From the IMG/VR virus record IMGVR_UViG_3300032180_000009, positions 1-50,554 of that record: 50,554 bases of DNA, one strand, 5' to 3'. Source of the stretch: a virus. The notes under the pieces were generated by a model that was not told where the DNA came from, searched no databases, and saw only the letters and a list, made by a program, of their open reading frames with translations. Shown one piece after another: positions 26,901-34,805 of the stretch. Numbering within the stretch: the first letter of the stretch is position 1; the number at the start of each line of letters is the position of its first letter. A program made the position numbers and the translations under genes.

Positions 26901-29667
26901 ACAGAACCTTGTTCATGAGGAGACACTGTACTACGGTCAGAAGATCGGCCAAGCCCCTGCCACTCGAGAGAACATCCTCACCGCGGTGAAGGCTGAGTTT
27001 GGGAAGTCCACGGTTGGGACGGTGTCCTCCGATCGGCTAATGCGCAAGGTCGGTCAACAGGGCCGGGCCATCGAGGCCGCTCACCTGAAAGAAGACTGGG
27101 CCACTGCGTTCCGCCTTGCCCAGCAGCGGGAGTACACCCTGGCCGTGGCCCAAGAAGCCATGAAGGTCGAACGCGATCAAGCCAAGTTCAACAAAACCAT
27201 CAAGCCTATGGCGAAGCAGTGGGACCCCACGAAGAAGCAATCCATCGCGGCGGATTGGAACATTTACATGCGGGATATACTGTCTCGAGTGGAGCGGCCG
27301 TATGGGATGTCGGTGCAGGGGCTGGCGAAGGCCATTGGGGAATCGGGCTACGACGGGCTTAAGGACTTCATTGAAACAAAGGAACGGGACAACGCAATTC
27401 AAGGGCTCAACATTCCAGTTGCGGACTATCTACTCGATCCCCAGTTCCACAAGCCCTTTGGTGATCTTACCGTTGATGAATTTCGAGGGCTCAAGCAATC
27501 CATTGACAGTCTCCGACACCTCGGAAGAGAGGAACAACGAATTGAGGTGGCTGGGGAGAAGCAAGACCGGAAAGACTGGTTAAGCAAGTCCCATGATCAG
27601 ATCGCGCAGAAGTTTCCAGCCGTCAAGGTCATCACCAAAGCTGGCGCGGCCCGAACCTATCTCGCTGCCTTGACCAACCTCGAGACCCTCTTCGGCCGGT
27701 TCGATGGCCGAGATCCCCGAGGGCTGTTCACCAAGTTCTTCATCTATCCCGGAATGGAAGCAGGCTCCTACAAGACCCGCCTTGAGAAGGACTTCGCTTC
27801 AGTGGCCGCAGACCTTGGCAAGATCAAAGACCCCAAGAAGGCCCTAGACTCGCCCTTCGTCGATCCGCACAACGGCGAGAAGATTCCCTTCACCCGGAAT
27901 AACCTCGAAGCCGTCCTTGCCAACATGGGCAACCCATACAACATCCGAGTCCTTACCGAAGGTTGGAAGATCAACAAAGACGCCTTGTGGAAGTGGCTGG
28001 AGATGGTAACCACCTCCGAAGACTGGGATCGGGCTCAGGCCCGAGGGGATATGTTTTCCAAGGCCAAGGGGATGTCAGATACGGTGTATCAGCAGATGTA
28101 TGGGGTGGCGCCTGAGGACATTCAGGTGGCACCGTTTACCATCCATGGAAAGACCTACCCTGGGTATTATCATCCGATTGATTATGATCCGCTGAGGTCG
28201 CGGTTGTCGAAGATTCAATCTAGCGATCCTTCCAAACCCAAGTTCGATTCCTTTTGGCCCTCGCCATCCAATGCCTACACCAAGCGCCGTTCGGGCAACA
28301 TCGATGTGATAAACCTCGATCCAGATATGATCCCGATTAAGCTCAATCAGATCCTTCATGACATTGCCTTTCGGCAGTTCGTTGCCAACACGGCTAAGAT
28401 CACTCGAGACAATGGCTTCCGTCGGGACATCTCCTATCACTATGGCCCGGAGTATGTGGAGGCCATCGACAAGTGGCTGGAGCGGATTGCAGGGAATGCC
28501 AGTTACAACTCCGATGCCATGGCCCTTGCATCCAAGATCTCCAACCGACTCCGTCAGAATGTAGTCTCGACCTATATTGCCTTTGGCCTCACCACCATCG
28601 AAAAGCATGGGCCCACAGCGGCATTGATGTCGGCGAAGGAAGTTGGCAACGCCGCGAAGTTCGCCAGAGTGTCGGCTGAGGTCGGTGCCAGCCACTTCTC
28701 CAATGCCATGCTTGACCTCTTCGGCCGTGACCCTGACCTTGGCAATAGCTTGTGGAAGCACGCGGTGGACTCCAGTGAAGAACTCCAACAACGCGATCGG
28801 AACTTCCTCAACACTGTGATGGGCCAACATGACATCCTCACAGGTAAGTCTACCCTTCGGAACAAGGTGGCTGAGATTGGATCCAAGGGCGTGGCGTTTA
28901 GCGATATGCTCTCCGCGGTGCCGCTGTGGGTAGCCAAGTATCGTGAGGCCCTGGAAGAAAACCCCGATCATGGTGAAGCCACATACATAGCCAACCGCGC
29001 GGTGAGGCGGGCACACGGATCGACCAATGTGGTTAACCAACCCATGATTGTCTCCACCAACGGCGTCTTGGCTCCATGGCTCACCTCGATCTACGGGTTC
29101 TTCGGCACCAACATGCAACGCCGGATTGAGATTGCACATGATGTTAACGATGCCTACAAGCTTGGGCGACAAGGTGATATCAGTGGCGCAGCCAAGATGG
29201 CACCCCAGATAGTGTCCTCACTGTTTACGTATGTGATTTGGCCAGGGCTTGTTGAAGAGTGGGTCACTGGTCAGTTCACCGATGACGAACGCGGATGGGG
29301 AACCCATGCACTGAGCTTTGCCCTAGGGACCGCCGCCTCAACCTTCATCGGCCTTCGGGATATGGTCTATGGCCTCACACACGGCCGGGACCCGCAGGTA
29401 GGATTGCTGGGGTCCCCCCTCGACGATGTGAAGCGCCTCGTTGGCGATGCCACTAAACACCGCCCGGTGGACAAACAAAACGCAGGTAAGCTCGTTCAAG
29501 ACGCCATCACTGTCTTCGGTGATGCCACTGGCATGGGGCCAAAGCACATCGGCACCGCCGTTCGCTATGGCATGGACGTCTACAACGACATTCAACGACC
29601 AAAGACCGTGGGGGATATCTTCCGTGGGGTTGTGTCCGGCAAGCAAAGCAAACATGTGGAGAAATAA
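23971..29667 (+). CDS. Giant internal virion (polyvalent-type) protein with peptidase and GNAT-like segments
   Basis: A 1,898-residue protein, the longest in the genome. Visible parts: residues ~280-385 with a repeated GVPERT...IPLADWLTHIPD module; ~411-510 with a GNAT-like pattern (VGSLNLSEQKGGKELYID followed by GPALMRDLFRQLRA); ~635-705 with RHEAIHH (H643, E644, H647) and a downstream EEAIAER, as in zinc metallopeptidases; then long helical regions to the end, including HGPTAALMSAKEVG and TFIGLRDMVYGLTHG near a possible membrane stretch. It follows the transglycosylase gene in the gp15/gp16 position, so it is probably ejected into the host. The mix of domains recalls the 'polyvalent protein' class of ejected phage proteins. 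Confidence 0.8.
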   Translation: MVDATDIVTGLAQSRNEALPQVVGNIDEDPDRAQRAYDLAKITGTPATSIYGDLDEFERNTKAKVASDIVANNPHLSTFVQSNPMVPKIFANSYGVLDEVSSKISAMSLPVRKGFNIGVGSGKLGDWTGVDWEDPAFQAEHPNQSMVAALATGVTDPFEAAMRMMSGGVYGTAYGLAAAYKSIVGKDSPIDPDDLAQAVQDPATMATLGPLGEMAGAALSHNAHLAKAIPWIEHDRLPPPTVLPELDKFREDQNAKDIERLLDATKAAAGVPERTTSPDLYRQFIADHTDAEISVSGDAVAALYGDKLPLPDDNLLGWVPGIEDKVAAARASGDDVHIPLADWLTHIPDLPDVMKALEDDIRVRPEGITKNEAELAKEAKEAQPESTPDTTPLPDTVSAVRAASALEPMLSIGDRKLEIQRMKDTGSSQFGQAQGFHDFHLVDEKGNVVGSLNLSEQKGGKELYIDMINGVNGLGPRDFGPALMRDLFRQLRAAFPNAETLGGHRVSGARDRFNTYNEPHAMWHLPMDKLDRADSAADFRQILEDGQWETFSPTTQAYIKPDFAYSEQSRALIQTVNDELSRIAPKKVSGGAVESIKVDAKGIAGQRAGEDIQAAGIYMRYREGYPIILAALDGQDALGSLRHEAIHHLRQYGFFKPEEWTGLQAAALQRDAEGKNWLDRYNIDKLYPTGNLELKLEEAIAERYKDWVRDGRIDDMTASEVGVFQRLKQLFDAIKERISQMLGKPATWEDIFKKVDTGEIGSREGTTPIDPRSFDEKLSVPPEGGSRSFERAQTLGTTDTAFRAYDKRLQERHADDVAKSTERAERQKSRQLTTEWKSNRVDVRKEVSDGIRNRPDVAADLFLAGDGLYGRQRGMAYKLDADALTAKQKAMLPPEYYGKDGLHPDDVARMFGYGSGDTMVDKLSAYNVTRRMANMSSKDFVARVIDIETDRQMKLRYGNLDENIMDSVKEQVAGETQQNLVHEETLYYGQKIGQAPATRENILTAVKAEFGKSTVGTVSSDRLMRKVGQQGRAIEAAHLKEDWATAFRLAQQREYTLAVAQEAMKVERDQAKFNKTIKPMAKQWDPTKKQSIAADWNIYMRDILSRVERPYGMSVQGLAKAIGESGYDGLKDFIETKERDNAIQGLNIPVADYLLDPQFHKPFGDLTVDEFRGLKQSIDSLRHLGREEQRIEVAGEKQDRKDWLSKSHDQIAQKFPAVKVITKAGAARTYLAALTNLETLFGRFDGRDPRGLFTKFFIYPGMEAGSYKTRLEKDFASVAADLGKIKDPKKALDSPFVDPHNGEKIPFTRNNLEAVLANMGNPYNIRVLTEGWKINKDALWKWLEMVTTSEDWDRAQARGDMFSKAKGMSDTVYQQMYGVAPEDIQVAPFTIHGKTYPGYYHPIDYDPLRSRLSKIQSSDPSKPKFDSFWPSPSNAYTKRRSGNIDVINLDPDMIPIKLNQILHDIAFRQFVANTAKITRDNGFRRDISYHYGPEYVEAIDKWLERIAGNASYNSDAMALASKISNRLRQNVVSTYIAFGLTTIEKHGPTAALMSAKEVGNAAKFARVSAEVGASHFSNAMLDLFGRDPDLGNSLWKHAVDSSEELQQRDRNFLNTVMGQHDILTGKSTLRNKVAEIGSKGVAFSDMLSAVPLWVAKYREALEENPDHGEATYIANRAVRRAHGSTNVVNQPMIVSTNGVLAPWLTSIYGFFGTNMQRRIEIAHDVNDAYKLGRQGDISGAAKMAPQIVSSLFTYVIWPGLVEEWVTGQFTDDERGWGTHALSFALGTAASTFIGLRDMVYGLTHGRDPQVGLLGSPLDDVKRLVGDATKHRPVDKQNAGKLVQDAITVFGDATGMGPKHIGTAVRYGMDVYNDIQRPKTVGDIFRGVVSGKQSKHVEK

Positions 29668-29670
29668 CTA

Positions 29671-30315
29671 ATGATTGACCAAATGATCACCCTTGCGCCA
29701 TGGTTCGTGGTGTTGGTTGTGTACGTAGGTGAGAAGATCCAACAGATCATTCAAGCCCGGTCGCTGAACGCAGCGCTTGAGCGCGCACAGGGTGCAGTGC
29801 ATTCAACCATTGCGCCGGCACCACAACCTGAGCCACAGCAGCCACCGAAGCCAGTGGCTGCTCCCACTCCGCACATCTCCACCCAACCTGTCGATGTTGT
29901 CGATCAAGGTCTCGTAGACTTCATCAAGAAGGAAGAAGGCTTTACAGCCCGAGCCATGTGGGACTACAAGCAATACTCCATTGGTTATGGCACAAAGGCC
30001 AACTCAGCCACCGAGGTCATAACCGCGGCCGAAGCCGAAGCCCGACTCACGGTTGAGATCGACAAGGCCTGGAAACTGGTGGAGCCAATCCTGCCTGAGG
30101 GTACCCCCATTGGCATTAAGCAGGCCCTACTTGACCTGACCTACAACGCCGGTCCTGGGTGGGAACATGAGTCCTTAGGCGCTGCGGTTAAGACCGCCAA
30201 ATGGGACACAGTGAAAGCAGACATCCTTCGGTATAACCACGCTGGAGGGGCGGTAAACGCTGGGCTCACCGCCCGTCGTGAAGCCGAAGTATCGTGGTTC
30301 GACAACCCCTTGTGA
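29671..30315 (+). CDS. Membrane-anchored GH24-type lysozyme (endolysin)
   Basis: A 214-residue protein. Residues ~5-22 (MITLAPWFVVLVVYVG) form an uncleaved hydrophobic anchor, a Pro/Gln-rich linker follows (48-70), then a T4-lysozyme-like domain with E89 (IKKEEGF), D98 (MWDYKQY) and SIGYGTKA. The usual Thr of the E-D-T triad appears as Ser103 in a loop one residue shorter. The C-terminus has LLDLTYNAGPGW and LTARREAEVSWF, both typical of GH24. The anchor suggests Sec-dependent export like SAR endolysins. It opens the lysis region. Confidence 0.85.
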   Translation: MIDQMITLAPWFVVLVVYVGEKIQQIIQARSLNAALERAQGAVHSTIAPAPQPEPQQPPKPVAAPTPHISTQPVDVVDQGLVDFIKKEEGFTARAMWDYKQYSIGYGTKANSATEVITAAEAEARLTVEIDKAWKLVEPILPEGTPIGIKQALLDLTYNAGPGWEHESLGAAVKTAKWDTVKADILRYNHAGGAVNAGLTARREAEVSWFDNPL

Positions 30316-30322
30316 GGACATT

Positions 30323-30676
30323 ATGACTGAAGCCACTACCGTTACTACCTCTGCCACGTCTGGCATTGCGTCTGCCGCAGCCACTGCTGAAAAGGTCGTT
30401 GAGGCCATTGCCAAAGTTGAAGGCCCCATCCTAACCGGTGTTTCGATCTTCGTCCCCGGCGCCGCTGCGATCACTGTTCCGTTGGAGACCATTCTGCCGC
30501 TGATCATCCCCGACATCGAACGGGCCCTCAACGACATCTCCAAAGGATCCTATTCGGATATCTTCACGGTTGCCCGGGAGTTCGTGCAGCACATCTCCAA
30601 GGGCCTGCCGAACTCACCGATCTTGTCAAAGATTGAGGCCGCTACCAAGGCTGTTGGCCCAATCACAGCAGGCTAA
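30323..30676 (+). CDS. Small hydrophobic protein in lysis region
   Basis: A 117-residue protein with a Thr/Ala-rich N-terminus, a hydrophobic middle (ILTGVSIFVPGAAAITVPLETILPLIIPDI) and a polar helical tail. It starts at ATG 30323, eight bases after the lysozyme stop, with GAGGA upstream. The hydrophobic middle might cross or lie on a membrane. A holin-like or accessory role is possible but not shown. Confidence 0.65.
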   Translation: MTEATTVTTSATSGIASAAATAEKVVEAIAKVEGPILTGVSIFVPGAAAITVPLETILPLIIPDIERALNDISKGSYSDIFTVAREFVQHISKGLPNSPILSKIEAATKAVGPITAG

Positions 30677-30687
30677 GGACTACTCCG

Positions 30688-31194
30688 ATGGCGGATGCAG
30701 TGATCAGACTTCGCTTTGTCCGCCATCGGGGCTTTGCTTGTGGCGCTATTGTGTGGAGGTCGGGGATGGTGGGGATGCCGTTTATCCCCACCCATGTGGA
30801 ATGTGTGACGCCGGAATGGACTTGTGTTGGGCAGTTTGGTTATGGTGGGATGCAAGAACGGCCGATGGGATATGATCTGAAGGAGATTTACATAGATCGC
30901 AACTACGGTCCGTGTGCCATCATAGTGAAGTTGCCGGTCACTCAAACACAGGCATGTGAGTTCTACACCTCGGCTCGTGCAGACATCGGCGAGCCCTATG
31001 ATTGGTCTGCCCCATGGGGGTTTCTATTCCCTGGGCACCATCATAGGAAATACCACTCTGTTTGTTCCTCGAAGATGTTCCTATTGCTGCGTAAGGTTGG
31101 TTACTTCCGCTGGCCTATCACGGTGCCCGCTCACCTTGTTGACCCCCGAGACCTTATGATGATTCTTTCGACCCACGTGGAGATCCCACATTGA
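30688..31194 (+). CDS. Permuted NlpC/P60-like cysteine hydrolase
   Basis: A 168-residue protein with the order of motifs seen in YiiX/LRAT-type permuted papain folds: an N-terminal strand and PTHVECVTPE with H36, and later YDWSAPWGFLF then HSVCSSKMFLLLRK with C126 as the nucleophile candidate. Such enzymes cut peptide or amide bonds, often in peptidoglycan or lipids. It lies in the lysis block with AAGGA at 30675, so a second wall-degrading activity fits. Confidence 0.7.
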   Translation: MADAVIRLRFVRHRGFACGAIVWRSGMVGMPFIPTHVECVTPEWTCVGQFGYGGMQERPMGYDLKEIYIDRNYGPCAIIVKLPVTQTQACEFYTSARADIGEPYDWSAPWGFLFPGHHHRKYHSVCSSKMFLLLRKVGYFRWPITVPAHLVDPRDLMMILSTHVEIPH

Positions 31195-31203
31195 GGAATG
31201 GAA

Positions 31204-31497
31204 ATGGCCAATGACTTCTATGGGCTCAACTTAAAAGAAATCGCCATAGGCATCCAAGGGGCGTTCTCTGGAGTATTTATCCTACGACGGAAGAAGCTCT
31301 GGGATGTACTAGGCACCATCTTCGTTGGCGCTGTCACTGCCAATTACGTTGGTCCGGCACTGGCACGGTATTTAAACCTAACCGATTATCATGACCTGAT
31401 TGTTTATTTTTGTGGGTTAGGGGGTTGGACCGTTTGCCTAGGTGTGTTGAAATGGTTCGACCTTTATTCAAGACCGTATGAAAGGTCCAAGGAATGA
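31204..31497 (+). CDS. Holin-like membrane protein
   Basis: A 97-residue protein with two or three hydrophobic segments (IGIQGAFSGVFIL; LGTIFVGAVTANYVGPAL; DLIVYFCGLGGWTVCLGVL) separated by short charged loops and ending in a charged tail, a holin-like layout. GAGGA at 31193-31197 favours ATG 31204 over ATG 31198. Overlaps the next gene by four bases. Assigned by topology and neighbourhood only. Confidence 0.6.
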   Translation: MANDFYGLNLKEIAIGIQGAFSGVFILRRKKLWDVLGTIFVGAVTANYVGPALARYLNLTDYHDLIVYFCGLGGWTVCLGVLKWFDLYSRPYERSKE

Positions 31498-31814
31498 ACT
31501 TGTATGCTTGGATTGATTTAGCTGGAGTGGTTGTGGTGCTGGTTGTAATGACGCTAACGGAGCATGACGAGATCAATCGTGTAGCGCCAATTTGGCTTCA
31601 ATGGCTGCGCAGAGCGTCGCTGGGGTCGTTGGTGTTTTTGCTGTGCAACGCCATTCGGCAGGAGGGGTCTGAGATGTCCCTACGATTGCTTGAGTGGGAT
31701 GGGATTGCGGTGATGGTTATCAATGCTGTGGCACTGACCCTTCGCAAGACCCCAGACGAGAATGGCAGTCGAGTGCCGGCACCAAATGCAGCCAAGGAAA
31801 GACAACGGCAATGA
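31494..31814 (+). CDS. Small membrane protein
   Basis: A 106-residue protein with three hydrophobic stretches (WIDLAGVVVVLVVMTLT; ASLGSLVFLLCNAI; GIAVMVINAVALTL) and a polar basic tail. It overlaps both neighbours by four bases. In the lysis block this could be a second holin, an antiholin or a spanin-like partner; no motif decides. Confidence 0.6.
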   Translation: MNLYAWIDLAGVVVVLVVMTLTEHDEINRVAPIWLQWLRRASLGSLVFLLCNAIRQEGSEMSLRLLEWDGIAVMVINAVALTLRKTPDENGSRVPAPNAAKERQRQ

Positions 31815-32020
31815 ATGGTTGGATGGATACTGTACTTCGAATCATGACTGCTGTGGCTGCTCTTGGTGCAGTGATCATGAGTATCATCAATTCGTTTAAG
31901 ATCCGCGAGGTTCATGTGTCAATCAATAGCCGCATGGACCAGTTGCTGGAGCAGAAGGGCCTGGCGGCTAAAGCTGAAGGGGCAGCCGAAGAACGTGCGT
32001 TTAGGGGCGAACAGCCTTAA
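31811..32020 (+). CDS. Small membrane protein with coiled-coil tail
   Basis: A 69-residue protein: a hydrophobic segment (VLRIMTAVAALGAVIMSII) followed by a charged coiled-coil-like tail (VSINSRMDQLLEQKGLAAKAEG). Small proteins of this form are common in phage lysis blocks. It is the last plus-strand gene; its 3' end overlaps the 3' end of the convergent minus-strand gene by 20 bases, with no terminator hairpin in between. Confidence 0.65.
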   Translation: MNGWMDTVLRIMTAVAALGAVIMSIINSFKIREVHVSINSRMDQLLEQKGLAAKAEGAAEERAFRGEQP

Positions 32021-33239
32021 ACCACCTCTGCCCGAACTTGTCGATGCCTTTAGCAGTGATCTGCCCCGACGCCACCATAACCTCAATAACCCGGAGGATG
32101 GAGTGCATCGGGATTCGGGTTCTGGCAAAGTTCACGATCTGATGTTCCGGCAGCCCCTGGCCCTTGTCTAAGGCGTGGATGAAGTGGACGATTTCGTCGA
32201 CGGCTCGGGCATCGGTGCCATTCGATCCCGAGGTGAAAATATCCGGCATAGTGGACTCTGCTTCGAGTAGCCAACCCATAGCCCGATTGAAATCCTCCTT
32301 CGTGAGGAGAAGTACGTCACCTCGGTCCGCAGCAGCCACCATCGCAAGCTTATACAAGTGTACGCGCCTTCGCGTTTTATAGTGTAGAAGCTTTGGGTGG
32401 CTGACACTAGGGGGCTCACCCAACGCCCGCCAATTGTTAACCGCATCACGAAAGTCCGCGGTGACCTTGAACTCCCCACAGAGCGCTCCTATCATTTTAA
32501 TGTCATGAACCAAATCATCATTGGGTCGGACTTCCTTCTCCGCGAAGTCATCCCCGATTATGCGTTCGTCCGAATTGATAAGCATAATCCTTGAGGTAAA
32601 CCCTTGGTCCCATGCGAACTCCGGCATCATAGAAAGTAGATTAGATGGGGTTGTAGCGGAGATGAGATTCACCTGCCCGCGGGAGATCTTGACCTTGTTC
32701 TCCGGCCGCCCGCGGCGTTCTTCTTCGTATGGGTCGGGGTCGTAGAAGTGTGACAGAAGGCTGACCATCTGCGCGGTATATTCATGCATGAACGCACCAA
32801 GCTCTTCAGCAGTGATCACGGTGTTGTAGTACTCAAGGGGTGGGTCTGGGAGCCTAGGGATGAAGCGCTTGGACGCAGCGATCTTATCTACAAGGCTAGC
32901 GCCGGTCACTGAGGTTGGAGCAAAGTGGAACTCAGGTAACTCTGCCATGAACTTCTTTGCTGCTCGGATGATGCGGGTCTTGCCTACCCCTGGGTGTCCG
33001 ATGATGAACACATACATGTTGGGATAGAGCAACGACCCGGCTGACACCATTCCACACTTCATCTCCATGGCAGCGGCTATGGTGAAGATGGCCGCCCACT
33101 TCCGAAACAGCGCCGGGCTCTCCAGATTATCGGTATGCTCGGCGAACGACTCTATCCAAGATGGACACTTCCTCTTGCCGGGTCCTCGAGTCGTGGCCAG
33201 TGTAGTCTCTGAGCCCTTCGGGGTTCGTTGATGCATCAT
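32001..33239 (-). CDS. P-loop ATPase, probable replicative helicase
   Basis: A 412-residue protein. SPALFRKWAAIFTIAAAMEMK then Walker A GHPGVGKT (residues 81-88) match the DUF3987-like helicase/ATPase group of phages. VITAEELGAFMH lies at the Walker B region, and DQGFTSRIMLI and a C-terminal winged-helix-like part (LPEHQIVNFARTRIPMHSILRVIE) follow. I chose ATG 33239 because AAAGG lies six bases upstream; an earlier start at 33296 lacks one. The gene overlaps the 3' end of the polymerase gene by 113 bases. It is the last of the minus-strand operon. Confidence 0.75.
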   Translation of the reverse strand: MMHQRTPKGSETTLATTRGPGKRKCPSWIESFAEHTDNLESPALFRKWAAIFTIAAAMEMKCGMVSAGSLLYPNMYVFIIGHPGVGKTRIIRAAKKFMAELPEFHFAPTSVTGASLVDKIAASKRFIPRLPDPPLEYYNTVITAEELGAFMHEYTAQMVSLLSHFYDPDPYEEERRGRPENKVKISRGQVNLISATTPSNLLSMMPEFAWDQGFTSRIMLINSDERIIGDDFAEKEVRPNDDLVHDIKMIGALCGEFKVTADFRDAVNNWRALGEPPSVSHPKLLHYKTRRRVHLYKLAMVAAADRGDVLLLTKEDFNRAMGWLLEAESTMPDIFTSGSNGTDARAVDEIVHFIHALDKGQGLPEHQIVNFARTRIPMHSILRVIEVMVASGQITAKGIDKFGQRWFKAVRP

Positions 33240-34632
33240 ATTCGCCTTTGTTCCAGCCCACCTTGCAGTCATAGGGAATGGCCAACTCCCGGCCATGCTT
33301 CAGTGGTATCCGCACCACTAAGTCGTTCATGATTCTGGGGATGATTTCGTCTTCAAGGTTTTCTGGGTACTGGAATGTGAGGGCGTCGTGTTCGTGCATC
33401 ATCAGGGTGGTGTAGTTCTGGCGCCAGATATGGAGCATGGCGCGGTTTACGATGTCGGCTAGGGAGCCTTGTGGATCATAGGCAATGGCTTCACGGAGGA
33501 CATCAGGATCGTTGCGCCTTCCCATGAACCATCGTTTGCGCCCAGTGATAGTAACAAGGTAGCCAATTCGTCGGAGAGTGGAATCAACACTCTGCTGCCA
33601 TTGCTGATGTGCAGGAAAAGCTTTGAAGTATTTTGGTTGGAAGGCGATGACGACATCGATGGGGAGTCGGCTTTGCTTAGCGAGGGTGTTGGGTTGACCT
33701 CCATAGTTCGAGCCATGTCCGAGCTTTTTGCACATGAAACGGTAAGAGTAATGTCGATAGTATGGCTGTTCTGCGATATGCTTATCCTGTTTGAGTATTC
33801 CTGTCCAAGGTAATTCTGGCCAGCAAATTCGCGCAACAGCTGTGTGAGGGTCTCCAGATTCGCAAGCTTCGAGGTATCTTGGGTCATTGAACAGGTTCCA
33901 TTCTATTGCGCCAACCACAAATGATTCACCCGACTTCGCGTCGCACTTCGCAAACTTCATCCCCCGATCGGCGATGAATATGCTTCTAAGACTTTCCTCC
34001 ACATTCTGAAGATTGCCGCCTGTTCCAAAAGCGCTGAAGCTAGAACTAAAGCGACCAGTTGAAGTTCCGGCGATGTTGTATGACGTTCGGATTCGGCCAT
34101 CGGGGTCTACCTCTGTTTTGAGCTTTTTGATCTTCTCAGCAAGGTCAGCGATTGCGTTCATATGAGTAATGATTGGCTTCGCAATCGTATACTGTTCCAT
34201 CTTCTCCCGGGCGGCGCGGTCGGTTGTGGGGCGGCCTTTGTTCTTGATGGGTGGAATGCCCAAGCGGTCGTAAAAGAGGGCCATCCGGTCCGGCGGACTG
34301 CGCCAGTTGAACCCTGGCATGCCCACGCCCTCGAGAACGATACGGCTTAGGTTTCGTTCGAGGTGGTCGATTTTGTCGTAGAAGTCGTCGATGACTTCAC
34401 CAAGTCTTCCACGATCCACACGTACTCCCCGCAATGACATTTCGAGCGCTGGAGCCTGGAGTTCTCGGCTAAAGTCATATGTTGCACTGGTATAGCTATC
34501 CAGTTGGGGCAGCATTCCATCTAGGGCCATCCTTGTTGCTAGGACATCGGTTCCGTTGTAAACCATGTCCAAAGACCATTGATCGGGTAGATCTTCGGGC
34601 ATGGTAATGGCGGTGTTGATTATGTAGGCCAT
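33127..34632 (-). CDS. Family A DNA polymerase, polymerase domain with Exo III
   Basis: A 501-residue polymerase lacking most of its proofreading domain. It opens with YNGTD (25-29), which matches the Exo III YxxxD motif, then the thumb, TSTGRFSSS (190-198), NLQN, motif A with D231 (KCDAKSGESF, not the usual DYSQIE), motif B with K302/K303 and Y310 (CKKLGHGSNYGG), and motif C HEHDALTF with D416. The rest of the exonuclease lies on the ORF at 34802-35914. The ATG overlaps the stop of a 57-residue ORF. The two pieces probably associate. Confidence 0.9.
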   Translation of the reverse strand: MAYIINTAITMPEDLPDQWSLDMVYNGTDVLATRMALDGMLPQLDSYTSATYDFSRELQAPALEMSLRGVRVDRGRLGEVIDDFYDKIDHLERNLSRIVLEGVGMPGFNWRSPPDRMALFYDRLGIPPIKNKGRPTTDRAAREKMEQYTIAKPIITHMNAIADLAEKIKKLKTEVDPDGRIRTSYNIAGTSTGRFSSSFSAFGTGGNLQNVEESLRSIFIADRGMKFAKCDAKSGESFVVGAIEWNLFNDPRYLEACESGDPHTAVARICWPELPWTGILKQDKHIAEQPYYRHYSYRFMCKKLGHGSNYGGQPNTLAKQSRLPIDVVIAFQPKYFKAFPAHQQWQQSVDSTLRRIGYLVTITGRKRWFMGRRNDPDVLREAIAYDPQGSLADIVNRAMLHIWRQNYTTLMMHEHDALTFQYPENLEDEIIPRIMNDLVVRIPLKHGRELAIPYDCKVGWNKGEYDASTNPEGLRDYTGHDSRTRQEEVSILDRVVRRAYR

Positions 34633-34805
34633 CAGGCAACTGGGAAGTCTGCAAGGCCACTAGCCAATTCGGCCATGCGCATACAAGTCTTTACCAACAC
34701 ATGTTGTTTGCTAGGTTTGATTCCGCCATCAGTTATGGCCGAGACTATGATTGCGGCATGATACGCAATCAAGGCTTGAACTTCTGCTGCGTCTTCAAGT
34801 TTCAC
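34632..34805 (-). CDS. Small ORF inserted in the split polymerase
   Basis: A 57-residue ORF (GTG 34805) whose start overlaps the stop of the glycosylase-exonuclease ORF (GTGA) and whose stop overlaps the polymerase ATG (TGATG). It encodes a helical peptide (MKLEDAAEVQALIAYHAAII; TCMRMAELASGLADF). I recognise no family. Its precise placement between the two polymerase halves suggests coupled translation and perhaps a bridging role, or it may simply be what filled the break. Confidence 0.6.
   Translation of the reverse strand: MKLEDAAEVQALIAYHAAIIVSAITDGGIKPSKQHVLVKTCMRMAELASGLADFPVA

Noticed and set aside
28075-29172. 365-codon minus ORF opposite the giant ejection protein
   Set aside because: Mirror of a strong coding frame with clear domains on the plus strand; no coupling to other genes.
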